DNA of 58,135 nt from Gallionella sp. (lineage in GTDB: Bacteria > Pseudomonadota > Gammaproteobacteria > Burkholderiales > Gallionellaceae). The stretch lies in contig JAQTYN010000019.1 in NCBI GenBank assembly GCA_028688275.1, positions 1 through 58,135 of the forward strand. The letters are read 5' to 3'. How positions within the stretch are numbered: the stretch's first letter is position 1; every line of letters begins with the position of its first letter. Made by a program: the position numbers and the translations under genes. Under the pieces are notes generated by a model. The model was not told where the DNA came from. It did not search any database and saw nothing but the letters and a program-made list of their open reading frames with translations. Below, in pieces: positions 1 to 9,558 of the stretch.

Positions 1-266
1 CAGGGTTGAATTGTCATATTATCAACCGTATGCTTTTCTCAGCAAATTTCGTGCCTAGCTTATTTGTTAAATTCATTGTGACACTATGATAGTCGAGATA
101 ATAGTGGGATTCCCTTGCGTGTATAATGCTATACGCTTTGACTTCGCCATTCATCTCTTTATAATCCAGTACTGTTGTTTTGAGTGCTAATTGTATAGAT
201 ATTTAATGGACACCCATTTTGGGATCACATGCCATCCCGAGTTGTTCCACATTACGGTACCCTGTT
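1..266. other. Gene-free left edge
   Basis: No convincing coding sequence, RNA or repeat is seen before the ankyrin gene. The stretch is AT-rich and may contain that gene's promoter, but no clear -35/-10 pair could be fixed. Confidence 0.4.
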
Positions 267-1136
267 ATGGATGTTAGATTACTAAAGTTATTGGATAACC
301 GAGAAGAGAAGTACCCTCACGCCTTGGAAAAGCAGTATCGTCGGGTGATGAATAATATTGTACGAATGTGGGATACCCCTGATATTCAGCATTATTTCAC
401 TGATTTGCTTGTCAGTAGTCGATCAAATCGTAAAGGATTTCCACCTGAAGTCGCGGTTGAAATCGCGTATCTGAGCATGATCAATATCCGCCAAACACAT
501 ACTTTAGACCCTTGGGCGAGTGTACCCAAAGCGGTTAGGGTGCATGGTGAGTCACAAGGAGAACTTTACGCTCCGCCCGCTTTTTTCAAGGCCTGTGAGA
601 AAGGTCAGCGTGATGTAATCGTAATGTATATCAGTGTCGGGGTGGGGGTGAATGCACGGGATGAGCGACTGTGGACTCCGCTGATTATTTGCGCCTCTCA
701 CGGCAATGATAAACTCGCTGCGTTGCTCCTTAAAATTGGTGCGAATATAAAGCACGAAGATAGCGCAGGCTTTACTGCACTACATTGGGCTGCTTATAAC
801 GGATTTAGTAAAGTGGTTCAACTGCTCTTGGATAAGGGAGCTAAAATCAATGCACGTAGCCATAAAGGCTTCACCCCCCTACAGTTAGCTGCGGGGCGCG
901 GAAGTTTAGAGGTGCTTGCGTTGTTACTGGAGAATAGGGCGGATATTAACGCTGTCGCTGAAGATGGCTCAACAGCTTTGCATAGAGCCACGAGTAACAA
1001 TCATCCTGCTATCGTACAGTTCTTGTTGGATAAGGGGGCTGATCCTGAGGCAACCTTGAATACAGGAGAAAAACCACTTGATCTTGCATTGAAAAGTAAA
1101 CGACCAACTCTGATTGCTTTGTTGCAACCGCGCTGA
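267..1136 (+). CDS. Ankyrin-repeat protein
   Basis: A 289-residue protein without signal peptide or membrane segment. The N-terminal ~110 residues are charged and unrecognised. The C-terminal half holds about five ankyrin repeats, recognisable by units such as GFTALHWAAYNGFSKVVQLL, GFTPLQLAAGRG and GSTALHRATSNN, each followed by LLL-x-KGA or a similar turn. Ankyrin repeats are protein-binding scaffolds, so a cytoplasmic adaptor role is likely, but the partner is unknown. I prefer the ATG at 267 because the upstream in-frame ATG at 219 would add a short unstructured leader; neither has a strong ribosome-binding site. The next gene follows after 51 bases on the same strand, so co-transcription is possible. 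Confidence 0.85.
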   Translation: MDVRLLKLLDNREEKYPHALEKQYRRVMNNIVRMWDTPDIQHYFTDLLVSSRSNRKGFPPEVAVEIAYLSMINIRQTHTLDPWASVPKAVRVHGESQGELYAPPAFFKACEKGQRDVIVMYISVGVGVNARDERLWTPLIICASHGNDKLAALLLKIGANIKHEDSAGFTALHWAAYNGFSKVVQLLLDKGAKINARSHKGFTPLQLAAGRGSLEVLALLLENRADINAVAEDGSTALHRATSNNHPAIVQFLLDKGADPEATLNTGEKPLDLALKSKRPTLIALLQPR

Positions 1137-1187
1137 TTTTGACTTTCATTAGCAGAATACAGTGTTTTTCATTGAGAGAGAAATGCT

Positions 1188-2543
1188 TTGGTCTCCGCTA
1201 AAAATTTTCTATTGAGAGTCATTGCCAAGCTAAACCAACTGCTTGGGATCAAAATCGTCGTATCAATGTTTGGTTTAGTCTTGCTCAGTGTCGTACTCGG
1301 ATTAGGTGCGTTCTTGTTCTTCAATTCTGCTGCACCTACGAGCCTCACCATGTTAGGTGGAGAAGTGGGCAGTGCGTATCGCAAAAATGCTGAAAAATAC
1401 CAAAAAATCCTCGCTAAACAGGGAATTAAGGTCAATATTGTTTACTCAGATGGCTCAAGTGATAACTTAGCCAAGTTGATTGATCCTAAAGTAAAAGTGG
1501 ACGTTGGTTTTGTTCAAGGTAGTGATTTGACAGGTGTGAATATTGGCAATCTGGTGTCGTTAGGCAGCATTTCCTATCAGCCATTGATGATCTTTTATCG
1601 TGGTGACATGAAAGCACTTTTGTCTGACTTTGAAGGGCAGCGACTAGATATTGGCGAAGCAGGGAGTGGTACATATAGCTTGTCCTTAGCATTACTGAAA
1701 GCCAATGGAATTGAGGCGGGCGGCAAGACGCAATTTGTTCATGCACCAGCCTCAGATCTTATCAATAGCTTGCAAGAAGATCGCGTAGATGCTCTTTTTT
1801 TAATGGGTGATTCAGTGTCCAGTGAAGTCATGCGCACACTTATGCATACGCCTGATATTCGCTTGTTTAGTTTTATTCAAGCTGACGCTTATACACGTCG
1901 GATCAAATACTTAAACAAGCTAACCTTGCCACAAGGATCATTGGATTTTGGTAAAAACATCCCAGACGAAGATACTTATCTAGTCGCTCCGACGGTAGAG
2001 CTAATTGCCCGAAAAAATTTACATCCTGCATTAAGCGATTTATTGCTGGAAGCCGCGAAAGAGGTACATGGCGGTGCGGGACTCTTTAGAAAAAGAGGAG
2101 AATTTCCTGCCGCACTACAGCATGAAATACCCTTGAGTGAGCAAGCCTTGAATTATTATCAATCTGGCAAAAGTTTTTTATACGACACTTTTCCTTTTTG
2201 GTTAGCGAGCCTGATAAATCGTATCATCGCGGTGTTGGTGCCCATTGTCTTGTTATTGATCCCTGGGATGAGAATCGCGCCTGTTTTATACCGCTGGCGT
2301 ATTCAATCCCGCATTTATCCGTGGTACAGCACCTTACTGGAGCTGGAGCGAGAAGCATTCAGTGTGCCTTTGGATGAAAAACGTCGCGACGAACTGCTTC
2401 ATCGTTTGAATCATATTGAACACGCCGTCAATAAAATCAAAATCCCTGCGGCTTTTGGAGATTTATTTTACGGACTACGTGGCCACATTGTTTTTGTACG
2501 AGATCGATTGCGAAGCAGCGTAGAACCTTCTGGATGCAACTGA
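1188..2543 (+). CDS. TAXI-family substrate-binding protein, membrane-anchored
   Basis: A 451-residue protein starting at a TTG preceded by a GAGAGAGA purine run. A membrane segment (about residues 24-47) leads into a TAXI-type solute-binding domain: GGEVGSAYRKNAEKY near residue 58, then the DVGFVQG and GEAGSGTY segments typical of TRAP-associated extracytoplasmic solute receptors. A second membrane helix (about 340-362) precedes a ~90-residue C-terminal cytoplasmic tail. Soluble TAXI receptors normally have a cleavable signal and work with a fused DctQM permease; here the protein is anchored at both ends and no permease is adjacent. It may act as a sensor or in an unconventional uptake system. 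A strong terminator follows directly. Confidence 0.8.
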   Translation: MVSAKNFLLRVIAKLNQLLGIKIVVSMFGLVLLSVVLGLGAFLFFNSAAPTSLTMLGGEVGSAYRKNAEKYQKILAKQGIKVNIVYSDGSSDNLAKLIDPKVKVDVGFVQGSDLTGVNIGNLVSLGSISYQPLMIFYRGDMKALLSDFEGQRLDIGEAGSGTYSLSLALLKANGIEAGGKTQFVHAPASDLINSLQEDRVDALFLMGDSVSSEVMRTLMHTPDIRLFSFIQADAYTRRIKYLNKLTLPQGSLDFGKNIPDEDTYLVAPTVELIARKNLHPALSDLLLEAAKEVHGGAGLFRKRGEFPAALQHEIPLSEQALNYYQSGKSFLYDTFPFWLASLINRIIAVLVPIVLLLIPGMRIAPVLYRWRIQSRIYPWYSTLLELEREAFSVPLDEKRRDELLHRLNHIEHAVNKIKIPAAFGDLFYGLRGHIVFVRDRLRSSVEPSGCN

Positions 2544-2550
2544 AAGTCAC

Positions 2551-2595
2551 CCCCTAGCATAAGAGACCTTGTGGTCTCGAATGGGGTTTTCTTTA
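2551..2595 (+). terminator. Rho-independent terminator after the TAXI gene
   Basis: A nested hairpin: outer CCCC (2551-2554) pairs with GGGG, and inner GAGACC (2563-2568), loop TTGT, pairs with GGTCTC (2573-2578). The structure ends in TTTTCTTT. It lies 8 bases after the TAXI stop codon. Confidence 0.75.
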
Positions 2596-2812
2596 GCAAA
2601 AAACTGCATGTTTATCACTACGTCGGATGCGGTCGATAAACATGCTGAATGGAATTTCACAAGCCCACCCTCGTTCCTTCACGTTGATGAAGCTAATTGC
2701 CAAATAGGCAATGTAATATCATCGCAGCGGCTTTCCTCTAAAATACAGGTGAGGCTATGCACAATTCCTGCGGGTTCTTTTGAAGCTCCTTTTTCGTCTA
2801 ACTAAGTCCAAT
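2596..2812. other. Spacer between TAXI gene and truA
   Basis: No supported gene. An open frame crosses this stretch on the plus strand, but it begins inside the terminator, has no ribosome-binding site and its product resembles nothing I recognise. Confidence 0.4.
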
Positions 2813-3574
2813 TTATGCTTGTTGGGGTAATCCCCAGTGTGCTGAATATTGAATTCGTCTTAAATACAGTCCATCTGGCATAAAGGTAGGCGCGGCGAAG
2901 GTGCGGTTTCGGCTTGCGAGGATGCTGACTATCCAGTCTGGAGGATGTTTACCTTTGCCGACATAGACCAAACAGCCAATGAGGTTGCGAACTTGGTGGT
3001 GGAGAAAGGCATTGGCATGTAAATCAAACACCAGCAAGTCAGCCTGCTGGGAAATGTCTAATTGATAAAGGGTTTTGATTGGTGACTTGGCTTGACATTC
3101 AGCTGCACGGAACGCGCTGAAGTCGTGTTCTCCGATTAAGTGGGCGGCAGCGGCGCGCATGGCGGCGAGATCGAGCGGGGCGTGAAACCAGCCGACTTTG
3201 CCTGTTTGTAGTGCGGGGCGGGTAGGGCGGTTGAGTAGGATGTAGCGATAACAACGTCCATGTGCAGAAAAACGGGCGTGAAACTCATCTGGGACGGGAT
3301 GCGCCCAATGTACGGTGATATCTTTGGGTAGCAAGGCATTGACTCCGCGTACCCATGCCGACAGTGGGCGCGTAGCGGTGGTATCGAAATGGATCACTTG
3401 TTCCAGCGCGTGTACCCCTGTGTCGGTGCGGCCTGCGGCGATGATAGCGATGGTTTCGCCAGCGATTTGGCTGATTGCCCGTTGCAGCGCGTCTTGTACG
3501 GTGTTACCGTTGGGTTGACTTTGCCAACCCCAATAGTTGCCACCGTCATATTCCACCCCCAGTGCGATTCTCAT
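2813..3574 (-). CDS. truA: tRNA pseudouridine(38-40) synthase TruA
   Basis: A 253-residue enzyme of normal length that isomerises uridines 38, 39 and 40 in the tRNA anticodon arm to pseudouridine. The N-terminus MRIALGVEYDGGNYWGWQSQ and the catalytic motif AAGRTDTGVHA (Asp in RTDTGVHA) identify TruA, as do QVRNLIG and the C-terminal FMPDGLYL segment. Its ATG overlaps the stop of the upstream EcfT-like gene as ATGA, so the two are translationally coupled. In many gammaproteobacteria truA follows fimV, as it does here with one gene between. Confidence 0.97.
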   Translation of the reverse strand: MRIALGVEYDGGNYWGWQSQPNGNTVQDALQRAISQIAGETIAIIAAGRTDTGVHALEQVIHFDTTATRPLSAWVRGVNALLPKDITVHWAHPVPDEFHARFSAHGRCYRYILLNRPTRPALQTGKVGWFHAPLDLAAMRAAAAHLIGEHDFSAFRAAECQAKSPIKTLYQLDISQQADLLVFDLHANAFLHHQVRNLIGCLVYVGKGKHPPDWIVSILASRNRTFAAPTFMPDGLYLRRIQYSAHWGLPQQA

Positions 3575-4191
3575 CGGATAGACAGCCAGAGTAATAAGCT
3601 GGCTAAGGTCAACAACAACCCGTCTGCGAATGTGTAGCGATAAATGGGTAGGGTAAGCACTTGGGTGTCAACCTCGTTGTTTTGTTCGGACAAACTGCTC
3701 AAAATATCTTGCCAGCGTTGTGTGCCACGTAGCATGGCGAGTTCGGCGTAGTGCAAGGTTAATGCCAGTCGGACGGCAAAGCGTTCACGAGACAGCCCTA
3801 ACCAATCCAACGGCAGGAACAGGGTGTAGAGACCTGCCATCCAGTGTTGACGGTGTAATTTATCCAACAAAATAGCCAAGCCCGCTAGGGCGACTAATAA
3901 ACGTGCCAACTGCAATACGCCATCATGAACGCCTTCTTGAGTGGGACTAAATTGTGCTAGTGCAGTAAAAATGGCGTGACCTGGTGTGCTGTAGCCATAA
4001 ATCAGCAGCAACGAAAGCATCAGCCAGCGGGTACGACGAATCAGTTGTAGCAATTTCCGGGTGGACAGGCTTAATGCGGCTAAAACGACCAATAGGGTGA
4101 CCAATAGCAAGCTGGGCAGGGCAAGGTGTTGCATAGTTGCAACCAGTAAGCACCAGGTGAGAATTTGCGCGGCGGGGTGGAAAGTCAACAT
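3571..4191 (-). CDS. Probable EcfT/CbiQ-like membrane protein
   Basis: A 206-residue hydrophobic protein with about five predicted membrane segments, including an N-terminal pair (residues 8-40) and one at the C-terminus (LLLTLASLLLWLSI). The segment YTLFLPLDWLGLSRERFAV followed by LALTLHYAELA resembles the coupling helices of the T component of energy-coupling-factor transporters (CbiQ/EcfT), which link substrate-binding S components to ABC ATPases. No ATPase or S component is adjacent, so the partner is not visible. The family call is moderate; it could also be an uncharacterised membrane protein. It overlaps truA by 4 bases. Confidence 0.55.
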   Translation of the reverse strand: MLTFHPAAQILTWCLLVATMQHLALPSLLLVTLLVVLAALSLSTRKLLQLIRRTRWLMLSLLLIYGYSTPGHAIFTALAQFSPTQEGVHDGVLQLARLLVALAGLAILLDKLHRQHWMAGLYTLFLPLDWLGLSRERFAVRLALTLHYAELAMLRGTQRWQDILSSLSEQNNEVDTQVLTLPIYRYTFADGLLLTLASLLLWLSIR

Positions 4192-4211
4192 GGACGGAAA
4201 AACGTAGAATG

Positions 4212-4241
4212 AAATAAAAACGGCAGCGTGGGCTGCCGTTT
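4212..4241 (-). terminator. Terminator downstream of fimV
   Basis: A perfect 10-base-pair stem, AAACGGCAGC paired with GCTGCCGTTT around a 4-base loop (4218-4241). Read on the minus strand it ends in TTTTTATTT. It sits 9 bases after the fimV stop and separates fimV from the EcfT-like/truA pair. Confidence 0.85.
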
Positions 4242-4250
4242 AAGTGGGTA

Positions 4251-7169
4251 TTAGCCGAGGTTGCTTAACATGGCTTTCGCAGTGCTAATTTGTTCTGCAT
4301 TACCCTCACGTAGCACTTCTTCAAGGAACTCACGCGCCGCAGCGGCATCATCCATCTCGATATAAACTTTCGCTAAGTCAAGTTTATTCGCCACTTCTTG
4401 GAAGGAAGTGCTTTCAGTGATGCTAGGGGCACTAGTTGTACTGCTCCCCATATCCAAGTTAATACCTCCAAAATCGAGGTTGACCGTTGGTGCAATGGAT
4501 GTGGCAGGTGTGGAATCAGGCAAGTCGAAATTAATGGTGACAGGCGGTTTGGTAGGGGTGAGCGGTGCGACGACTGATGCAGCAGGTGTCGCATCTGGCA
4601 TTGCAAAATCTATGGTAAAGGGGAGAGACGTGGGCTCTGCTGCTTTCGGCACTGGCGCACTAGGGGTCGCGGGTGCTAAATCTGGCATAGCGAAGTCCAT
4701 TGTAAATGGCATATCCGATTTTGCTGCGGTTGGAGCTGGAGTGATAGGTGCTGCTGTCGTTGGTGACTTCATGCCAGAGAGCGTGAAATCCATCGGAAAT
4801 GCCATCGGTTCATCCATGGAACTAACCGCATCTGTAGCTTGCACAGTTGACGCGCTTGCCAATGCTGGATGTGCGGAGGTCACGTCAAACATCATGTCAT
4901 CCATGCTAGGTAGCTCACCATTTGAGGTGGTGGTTCCCGTCGCTGAAATCGTTGGGTGTTTCGCGGTGATGTCGTAAATCATATCACCTAGATTTGCCAA
5001 TTCACCAGTTAAAATCGGATGTTCCGCTGTGCCAACATGTAGATCTATGCCTGCAGGCGTTGTGAACGCAACTGTTTTAGTAGATTCAAAATCCATCATT
5101 CCCTTGAGATCGGGTAACGACTGCCCAGCCTCTTCAAGTTTTGAAATATGGGTTTTATTGGTTGAAATACCTAAATCAAAATCTAACGAATGTGCGACCT
5201 CTGGTGGGGTGGGAAGTGGTGCAATAACGGAAGGTGCCTTACCATCTGAATACAGCGTGTTGCTAGGGTCAATTTTTCGTCCTAAGGCAGCAGCTTGAGA
5301 CCAGAGTATCTCATCATCAGCTTCTTTAACCTGTTTGGCAATTGCGGTAAAGGCATTAACATCCTTACGCTGAGCATAAATTCCCAAAAGCTCTAAATGC
5401 AATTGGTAGTTGTGCGGCGACTTTTTCAATGCGTCTTTTAGAATATCTTCCGCTTGCGCATCTCTACCAAAACTCAAAAACAAGCGCGCTTCTTCAATAG
5501 GGTCTTCCTCTACTTCTTCGTGAACGATGGGTTGGTAGCTGGCTGCATTTTGTGTTTGGTAGAAGCGTGCAGTTGCTTCACCAATATTTTCAACAGAATT
5601 GTCCTCGATTCCATCTGCTATTTCATCTTCTTCATGAGTAGGTTGATCAAATGCTGTCGCGAGTGCAGGTGTTTCAACGTTTCTTTGAATACCTTGTTTT
5701 TTTCGACGAATAAGTACGAAAATCAGCCCACCTATAACTAATAAAATAGCTCCGCCTGCTGCAAGATATAAAGGCTCTTCCATAGCAGTGGTCAGTGTTG
5801 CCAAAGCATCATCGGCAAAAGAAGTCTCAGGTTGTTGCCCTTGTTTGATAATAACGGGTCCGTGGCGAGTAGCATTAGCCGCAGCAGTTGGTTTAGATGC
5901 AGTGGCAATTTCAGTAACCAGCGATACTGGATTCATAACAACCGCTGAAATGGCCGCACTTGAGGCGACAGCACCACTTATGGCACCCGCTACACCACTT
6001 GTCGCACTCGCCACTTCACTGGTGGCGGAGATGCTACTGTGTGCTAACAAGCCAGCTTGGTTTTTTAATTCGAGTAGATGTTGTGCATCCTGAGCATTTT
6101 TAGCAGCTAAAGCGGTACGAGCCTGTTCATCTTGTGCTGCCTTGTTTTTCGCGATGGCATCTTCTTGTGCAGCATTTTGCTTATCTTGAGCCGTTGTAGT
6201 TTTGTCAGTTGGGGTATTACCACTGGATAATTTTAATACTTCCTTCGCGGTATCGTTGGTAACGGGTGTTTTGTCTGTCACACTGGCATTCAGCTTGCCC
6301 GTACTTGATTGTTGAGTATTGTCAGATTGACTGCTGACGGTGGTATTACTTGCAAGTTGTTGACGATAAGCATTCCAATCTTTGGCTTGAGCATGGATTG
6401 TTTTGTGTGCGTCAGTTGCTGATACGCTGTCCACTTCTTGTTGACTAGGCAAACGTAAAATCGTACCTGTCTTCACACGATTCATGTTTTTACCCACAAA
6501 TTTTTGGGCATTAGCACGATAGAGTGCCACCATCATGCGATCTAAGCTGACTTCAGCAGGTTTGTTCTGTTCAGCGATTTTGCTCAGGGTATCGCCGCGT
6601 TGTATTTTGATTGTTCCCGCATTGGTTTTAACGGGTGGTTCTACCTGTTGAATCGGTGTCTCCGCTGTGTTTAGGGGATGACTTTCCACCGTAGCAGGCG
6701 CAATAGGAGTGGCTTGTACACTTGAAGTTGTTTGTGCTTCAGGCGCAATGGGTTGAACGGCAGGGAGTGGGGTGGGTTCTGGGGTGTAACCAGCAGGATC
6801 AATTAAGAATGTGTAATCGCGAGTTAACTTGCCAGATGCCCAGCTGAGCTCTATCAGTAAGCTGACGAAGGGGATGTTAATGGACTGGCTACTACTAACC
6901 GTGATATGACGGGTACTCTCGTCGATCTCAAATTTAAATGTGATACCCAGTGGGTATTCTAAGCCCGCGTTTTTGTAGGCTTCTGCCGAGGCAAGATGAG
7001 CGGCCAAACCAGATTTCTCAGTATCAGTGACTGAATCCAGCGGAATGCTGGCCTTAAGGGGTTGCCCTAAAGTGGAGGAAACGTTAATGCCGCCCATACT
7101 TACAGCGGAGATTTGCGATGACCAAGTTAATACGGCCACACCCAACAGTTTCATCAGTGATTTTTGCAC
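4251..7169 (-). CDS. fimV: FimV/HubP-type polar hub protein
   Basis: A 972-residue inner-membrane protein that organises the cell pole and supports type IV pili or flagella in gammaproteobacteria. Order of parts: signal peptide (1-22); FimV N-terminal domain beginning INVSSTLGQPLKA; LysM peptidoglycan-binding domain near residues 185-245 (IQRGDTLSKIAEQN); a low-complexity Ala/Gln coiled-coil stretch; one membrane helix near 478-500 followed by RRKKQ; a TPR-like cytoplasmic unit (EEARLFLSFGRDAQAEDIL); degenerate repeats built on F-x-MDFxMPD; and the conserved C-terminal FimV domain (DLAKVYIEMDDAAAAREFLE). The start is GTG with AAGGAG five bases upstream. The leuCDB-asd-fimV-truA order matches related genomes. 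Confidence 0.95.
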   Translation of the reverse strand: MQKSLMKLLGVAVLTWSSQISAVSMGGINVSSTLGQPLKASIPLDSVTDTEKSGLAAHLASAEAYKNAGLEYPLGITFKFEIDESTRHITVSSSQSINIPFVSLLIELSWASGKLTRDYTFLIDPAGYTPEPTPLPAVQPIAPEAQTTSSVQATPIAPATVESHPLNTAETPIQQVEPPVKTNAGTIKIQRGDTLSKIAEQNKPAEVSLDRMMVALYRANAQKFVGKNMNRVKTGTILRLPSQQEVDSVSATDAHKTIHAQAKDWNAYRQQLASNTTVSSQSDNTQQSSTGKLNASVTDKTPVTNDTAKEVLKLSSGNTPTDKTTTAQDKQNAAQEDAIAKNKAAQDEQARTALAAKNAQDAQHLLELKNQAGLLAHSSISATSEVASATSGVAGAISGAVASSAAISAVVMNPVSLVTEIATASKPTAAANATRHGPVIIKQGQQPETSFADDALATLTTAMEEPLYLAAGGAILLVIGGLIFVLIRRKKQGIQRNVETPALATAFDQPTHEEDEIADGIEDNSVENIGEATARFYQTQNAASYQPIVHEEVEEDPIEEARLFLSFGRDAQAEDILKDALKKSPHNYQLHLELLGIYAQRKDVNAFTAIAKQVKEADDEILWSQAAALGRKIDPSNTLYSDGKAPSVIAPLPTPPEVAHSLDFDLGISTNKTHISKLEEAGQSLPDLKGMMDFESTKTVAFTTPAGIDLHVGTAEHPILTGELANLGDMIYDITAKHPTISATGTTTSNGELPSMDDMMFDVTSAHPALASASTVQATDAVSSMDEPMAFPMDFTLSGMKSPTTAAPITPAPTAAKSDMPFTMDFAMPDLAPATPSAPVPKAAEPTSLPFTIDFAMPDATPAASVVAPLTPTKPPVTINFDLPDSTPATSIAPTVNLDFGGINLDMGSSTTSAPSITESTSFQEVANKLDLAKVYIEMDDAAAAREFLEEVLREGNAEQISTAKAMLSNLG

Positions 7170-7295
7170 GCCAGCTCCTTCACCTTCATAACTAATTATC
7201 GAAGATTAAAATAACAACACAGAATTATCTGCCAAACAGACAATCATTACATGGAGCCAGACTTCAGCAGCCCCATTTTACATATACTTACCAAA

Positions 7296-8315
7296 TTACA
7301 GGTACTTGTCGATCAGTATCTCGGCAATTTGCACGCTATTCAATGCAGCACCTTTGCGTACATTATCGCTGACTACCCACAAATTCAAGCCCATGGGGTG
7401 AGAAATGTCCTCACGGATGCGTCCCACATAGGTTGCATCATTGCCCGCTGCGTCGATTGCAGTTGGATAGCCACCTGGTTCACGCTCATCCATCACAATC
7501 ACGCCAGGTGCTTTTTCCAGTAAAGCACGTGCTTCAACCGCCGTAATCTTTTTCAGTGTTTCAACATGAATCGCTTCAGAGTGACCATAAAAAACAGGGA
7601 CGCGCACCGCAGTAGGATTCACCTGAATACGATCATCTTCCATAATCTTCTGGGTTTCCCACACCATTTTCATTTCTTCTTTGGTGTAGCCATTGTCCAT
7701 AAAGACATCAATTTGTGGAATCACATTAAACGCAATACGTTTTGGATAAACTTCCACTTCTGGTTCTTGCGAATTGAACAAGGCGCGCGTTTGATTGGCT
7801 AATTCGTCAATTGCTTCCTTACCTGTGCCAGAGACTGCCTGATACGTTGCGACGTTAATGCGCGCAATACCGACTGCATCGCGAATAGGCTTTAACGCCA
7901 CCAGCATCTGGATCGTAGAGCAGTTAGGGTTCGCGATGATACCGCGATTTTTGTATTGTGCAATGGCATGTGGATTGACTTCGGGCACAACCAGTGGAAT
8001 ATCGCGGTCATAGCGGAAATGAGCGGTGTTGTCGATGACGATGCAACCCGCTGCTGCAGCGATGGGCGCGTATTTTTCGGACACGTTACCACCTGCAGAA
8101 AATAAGCCGATTTGTGCTTTGGCAAAATCAAATTGATCCACGTCAATGACGGTTAATTCTTCGCCGTTAAATGTCACCTTTGAACCTGCGGAACGGCTAG
8201 AGGCTAATGGATATAAATTACGCACGGGAAACTTACGTTGCGCCAAAATTTCCAGCATCGCTTCGCCCACTGCACCTGTGGCACCTAAAATACACACGTC
8301 ATACTGCTTAGTCAT
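7296..8315 (-). CDS. asd: Aspartate-semialdehyde dehydrogenase
   Basis: A 339-residue enzyme that reduces aspartyl phosphate to aspartate semialdehyde with NADPH, the branch point to lysine, threonine, methionine and diaminopimelate. The N-terminal Rossmann motif GATGAVGEAML, the catalytic-cysteine motif NPNCSTIQM and the C-terminal SDNVRKGAALN are all present. I start it at the ATG at 8315, which has GGAG nine bases upstream; the longer open frame only reads through an intergenic repeat. It lies after leuB on the same strand. Confidence 0.96.
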   Translation of the reverse strand: MTKQYDVCILGATGAVGEAMLEILAQRKFPVRNLYPLASSRSAGSKVTFNGEELTVIDVDQFDFAKAQIGLFSAGGNVSEKYAPIAAAAGCIVIDNTAHFRYDRDIPLVVPEVNPHAIAQYKNRGIIANPNCSTIQMLVALKPIRDAVGIARINVATYQAVSGTGKEAIDELANQTRALFNSQEPEVEVYPKRIAFNVIPQIDVFMDNGYTKEEMKMVWETQKIMEDDRIQVNPTAVRVPVFYGHSEAIHVETLKKITAVEARALLEKAPGVIVMDEREPGGYPTAIDAAGNDATYVGRIREDISHPMGLNLWVVSDNVRKGAALNSVQIAEILIDKYL

Positions 8316-8339
8316 TATCAATTTCTCCAATAAAATTCT

Positions 8340-8405
8340 GTTGCTCCCCTCGCCCGCTTGCGGGGAGAGCGTAGCGAAGCTGGCTGGGGGGAGAGGGCGG
8401 TTTCC
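8340..8405. repeat. C/G-rich intergenic palindromic repeat, family CCCCTCGCCCG
   Basis: The spacer between leuB and asd holds CCCCTCGCCCGCTTGCGGGG with a GGGGGGAGAGGGCGG tail. Related units occur at about 16326-16355 and in the macB spacer at 29771-29879. The family core is a palindrome of CTCCC/GGGAG arms around GCAAGC- or ACAAGT-like centres. Confidence 0.65.
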
Positions 8406-8436
8406 CCTTCTCCCTTCCCCCTTATCTAATCTTTGC

Positions 8437-9501
8437 TTAAAGAGCCGCGACCACCGCGTCGCCCATTTCAGCCGTACCGATCTTCGCCATGCCCGCTTCA
8501 GCGATGTCACCTGTGCGGTAGCCTTGCTGCAAGGTTTTGCGCACGGCATTTTCGATGCGTTGCGCTATGTCGTCACGCGCAAAAGTGTAGCGCATCATCA
8601 TGGCGACCGACAAAATCGTCGCTAATGGATTGGCGATATTCTTGCCCGCGATATCTGGCGCAGATCCATGACAAGGTTCGTATAAACCTTTGTTATTCGC
8701 ATCCAGCGATGCGGAAGGCAACATGCCAATTGAACCCGTCAACATGGATGCTTCGTCCGATAAAATATCGCCGAAAATATTGCCTGTCAAAATGACATCA
8801 AATTGTTTAGGTGCACGCACCAATTGCATCGCGGCGTTATCCACATACATGTGTGATAACTCAACTTCAGGATATTCTTTACCAACTTCAGTGACAATTT
8901 CGCGCCAGAACATGCTGGTGTCCAACACGTTGGCTTTATCTACCGAGCACAATTTCTTATTGCGCTTCATTGCACTTTGGAAACCGACGTGCGCCACTCG
9001 GCGGATTTCGGATTCGCTGTAGTGCATGGTGTCAAAGCCTTGGCGTTCACCATTTTCCAAGGTGCGAATGCCGCGAGGCTGACCAAAATAAATATCGCCC
9101 GTCAATTCGCGCAAAATCATAATATCCAAACCCGATACCAATTCAGGTTTCAAGCTAGACGCGTTCACTAATTCGGGATAGACCAAAGCAGGTCGCAAAT
9201 TGGCAAATAAATTCAAACCTTTGCGAATGCGCAACAGCCCTTGTTCTGGGCGTTGTGGACGGGGTAAGTTGTCATACTGATAACCACCGACCGCACCCAA
9301 TAATACCGCATCAGATTCTTGCGCTAACTTCAAAGTCGCTTCTGGCAGCGGGTCGCCCGCTGCATCATATCCCGCGCCGCCAATGTGCGCGTACTCCATT
9401 TCAATCGGTAAGCCCTCGCTGCGTAAAGCTTCCATGACTTTGACGGCTTGCGCCACGATTTCAGGACCGATACCGTCACCTGGTAAAACTGCGATTTTCA
9501 T
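8437..9501 (-). CDS. leuB: 3-isopropylmalate dehydrogenase
   Basis: A 354-residue NAD-dependent enzyme that oxidatively decarboxylates 3-isopropylmalate in leucine synthesis. [15 protein letters not shown] at the N-terminus, the Arg-rich substrate motif [25 protein letters not shown] and the nucleotide-binding [14 protein letters not shown] are diagnostic. The start at 9501 has AAAGGAAAT upstream; 13 extra residues in the open frame are unlikely to be used. It sits between leuD and asd. Confidence 0.97.
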   Translation of the reverse strand: MKIAVLPGDGIGPEIVAQAVKVMEALRSEGLPIEMEYAHIGGAGYDAAGDPLPEATLKLAQESDAVLLGAVGGYQYDNLPRPQRPEQGLLRIRKGLNLFANLRPALVYPELVNASSLKPELVSGLDIMILRELTGDIYFGQPRGIRTLENGERQGFDTMHYSESEIRRVAHVGFQSAMKRNKKLCSVDKANVLDTSMFWREIVTEVGKEYPEVELSHMYVDNAAMQLVRAPKQFDVILTGNIFGDILSDEASMLTGSIGMLPSASLDANNKGLYEPCHGSAPDIAGKNIANPLATILSVAMMMRYTFARDDIAQRIENAVRKTLQQGYRTGDIAEAGMAKIGTAEMGDAVVAAL

Positions 9502-9558
9502 CTTATTTCCTTTATTCTCATACAGGTGCGCACGCGCCACCTTAAATTTTGTATAGGG

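Noticed and set aside
2569..2805. Plus-strand ORF of 78 codons after the TAXI gene
   Set aside because: It starts inside a terminator hairpin, has no ribosome-binding site and no recognisable product.
4408..4977. 189-codon plus-strand ORF opposite fimV
   Set aside because: Its Val/Ala/Ser-rich product mirrors the repetitive fimV coding sequence; it is a shadow.
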